From contig WHUZ01000017.1 of assembly GCA_015179045.1 (NCBI GenBank), positions 434,001-498,000 on the forward strand: a stretch of 64,000 bases of DNA. The letters are read 5' to 3'. The notes beneath the pieces were generated by a model that saw nothing but the letters and a program-made list of their open reading frames with translations, had not been told where the DNA came from and did no database searches. This DNA comes from Kalaharituber pfeilii. Taxonomy: Eukaryota > Ascomycota > Pezizomycetes > Pezizales > Pezizaceae. Positions 62,392-64,000 of the stretch are shown here, one piece after another. Position 1 is the first letter of the stretch. Each line of letters opens with the position of its first letter. A program made the translations under genes and the position numbers.

Positions 62392-64000
62392 TTTGATGCG
62401 TCAGATAGCTTCTTGATAGTTTGGGAGTTGTTTGCTTGGTGTCTTGCTGCGACCTGCTTTTGGCAGAATTCTCAGAAGGGCGCGTGCAATTCAGGGTAAT
62501 TGGCGGTTGTACAGATGAAGCGAGCTTTAAAGCACGGTTGTGTCGCTAAGAGGAGATCTCTGGAAAAGGTAGGAATTGCGGTCAGCTTTGGTATATTTAT
62601 CTTTACTCCTCGATATATGAAACAAAACTGTACTACGTACCACGTCAAATATACTTTTCCTCAGCTGTTCCTCTTCAAGTTTACCCCTGGTCTGCATGTT
62701 CACGCAGCACGAGAACAAACTCAATCTCCTCTCACGGCGAATCACCTCCTGTTACACGGTCATAATTACTGATGCCCGGAGTAACATCGATTAAACTTTG
62801 ACGGCCAAGGCACAATGAGCAATTTGGGAATAACGCAGCATATCCTCGGCTTATTATGATGCGGATATAGTGACCAGAAAACTAGATTATTTACTATCGA
62901 TCTCTCCAGGTACAAGCTAAAGCACCACGTGAGAGAAGCGCGGCAGTGGAAGGTATATATTAAGACTGTCAAAGCTTAAATGAGTAGACCCGCTCTGCAT
63001 CTGGTACTTGTAGTAGGAACCTGGTTTAGATTGCACCATCTCGAGAAATCAACCCAACGTGGTCCATCTCATCTTCTTTACAATTGGAGGTATGAGCTGT
63101 TGGCACAAACTTGTGATGTTTATAAAATTGGTTAGATAAAGTAAGAGAGTGGTAACCCTTTTGATTATGCTGATCGTTCCGTAAAATGATTTGTAGGAGT
63201 GATGTAGCACTGAATGAAAGACGATGTCTGTTCCTCGAGTAATCTCATTGCCTAAGAAAACTGTTCTCGGCATTGCTCTTCTTGCGTTGTATATCATAGA
63301 GAGCTAAGCGATGTTAGGCGTAACTGAATAAGCGCCGCGCGATTTAGCTGCAAAGCTAAGTTGATCATACCCTCAAAAAAAAAATACTATTTCGAGACTG
63401 GATAATTGGAATATCCTACATTATGGATGCCAGTCATATTTATACTATGGTTTGATATCTGAAGGGGATGGAACATACAATGAGTTTAAGAATCTCATTT
63501 CTGAATATTACTAGTACCAAATGAATTGCTTAATCTGTGTGATTACAACAGTGTGATGAATTCTCCACATCGCATATGTTCCGCCGAAAAAGTACCCCTT
63601 AGCCTGCCCAATTATTGGGTTGGCGATTTCTCTTATAATGCCGAGGATACCCCCACTTCTGATAGACTTACTGCAGGCGAATGGTGTTTCCAACAATCGA
63701 GAAGATACTTCCCAACTTTAGCTAACAGAATTTCTCCTAATCCTTCCGGTCCCTTGCTAAAATCCCTTCTTTGTCATTGGTCCATAATTGAACTACACGT
63801 TTCAGTAATCCAGATTTGCGTCCGTCCAGGAACTATTCCCTCTTAGGGGCAATGGCAATTACAGTAGTCCCATCAACCAATTAATCCCACTAATCCAGCT
63901 GCAGTTCATCCCGGACATTACAAAAATCCAATACCAGCCTACTGTTGCAATGTGGGAGTGACGAGTAGAGCATCATAGGCTTGATTGCAAGCCGAAAACT
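62392..64000. other. Intergenic, no gene seen
   Basis: Only short open frames without motifs. The part next to 62391 should hold the promoter of the minus-strand membrane protein gene. Confidence 0.6.

Overview
The window looks like nuclear DNA of a filamentous ascomycete (Pezizomycotina). The genes are interrupted by short GT-AG introns, mostly about 50-160 nt and often with a CTAAC- or CTRAY-like branch site. The core proteins are recognisably fungal: a single-chain acetyl-CoA carboxylase, an SNX41-type sorting nexin, a UBP12-type deubiquitinase and a membrane gamma-glutamyltransferase. Only about ten or eleven credible genes occupy 64 kb. The long intergenic stretches carry homopolymers, microsatellites, TA-flanked miniature transposons and one AT-rich block. 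That low density fits a larger, repeat-containing genome such as those of Pezizomycetes, but the species cannot be read from this sequence.

Layout. 1-4194: gene-free, with two copies of one MITE family (226-667 and 1927-2343), a pogo-like MITE (2485-3142) and a GC-rich leader. 4195-7327: gamma-glutamyltransferase. 7328-12377: gene-free, with a well-preserved 405-bp pogo-like MITE (9391-9795) and a second GC/pyrimidine-rich leader. 12378-19767: ACC1 in seven exons, preceded by a 210-codon in-frame, ATG-less open extension. 20870-21181: small membrane protein with a His-Gly tail. 24322-25995: intronless, disordered orphan gene. 27563-29773: SNX41. 31803-36847: UBP12-like deubiquitinase with a predicted 5'-leader intron. 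36848-39790: AT-rich, gene-free. 39791-41377 (minus): PI-PLC X-domain phosphodiesterase. 42716-43015 (minus): 99-residue two-helix membrane protein. 43016-50961: gene-free, simple repeats. 50962-53305: glutamine- and tyrosine-rich protein in three exons. 53306-61974: mostly empty, with one weak two-exon candidate (57296-57570). 61975-62391 (minus): 138-residue single-helix membrane protein. The remainder is empty.

The genes do not form a pathway cluster. They are mainly dispersed housekeeping functions: glutathione turnover, fatty-acid synthesis, endosomal recycling/autophagy, deubiquitination and phosphodiester hydrolysis. No CRISPR array, rRNA, convincing tRNA, virus or biosynthetic cluster is visible. 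The points most worth following up are the possible non-AUG mitochondrial isoform of ACC1, the related TA-inserting MITEs with hairpin right ends, the His-rich tail protein and the stop-free 3n intron in SNX41. All exon junctions were placed by eye from reading frame, splice consensus and family knowledge.
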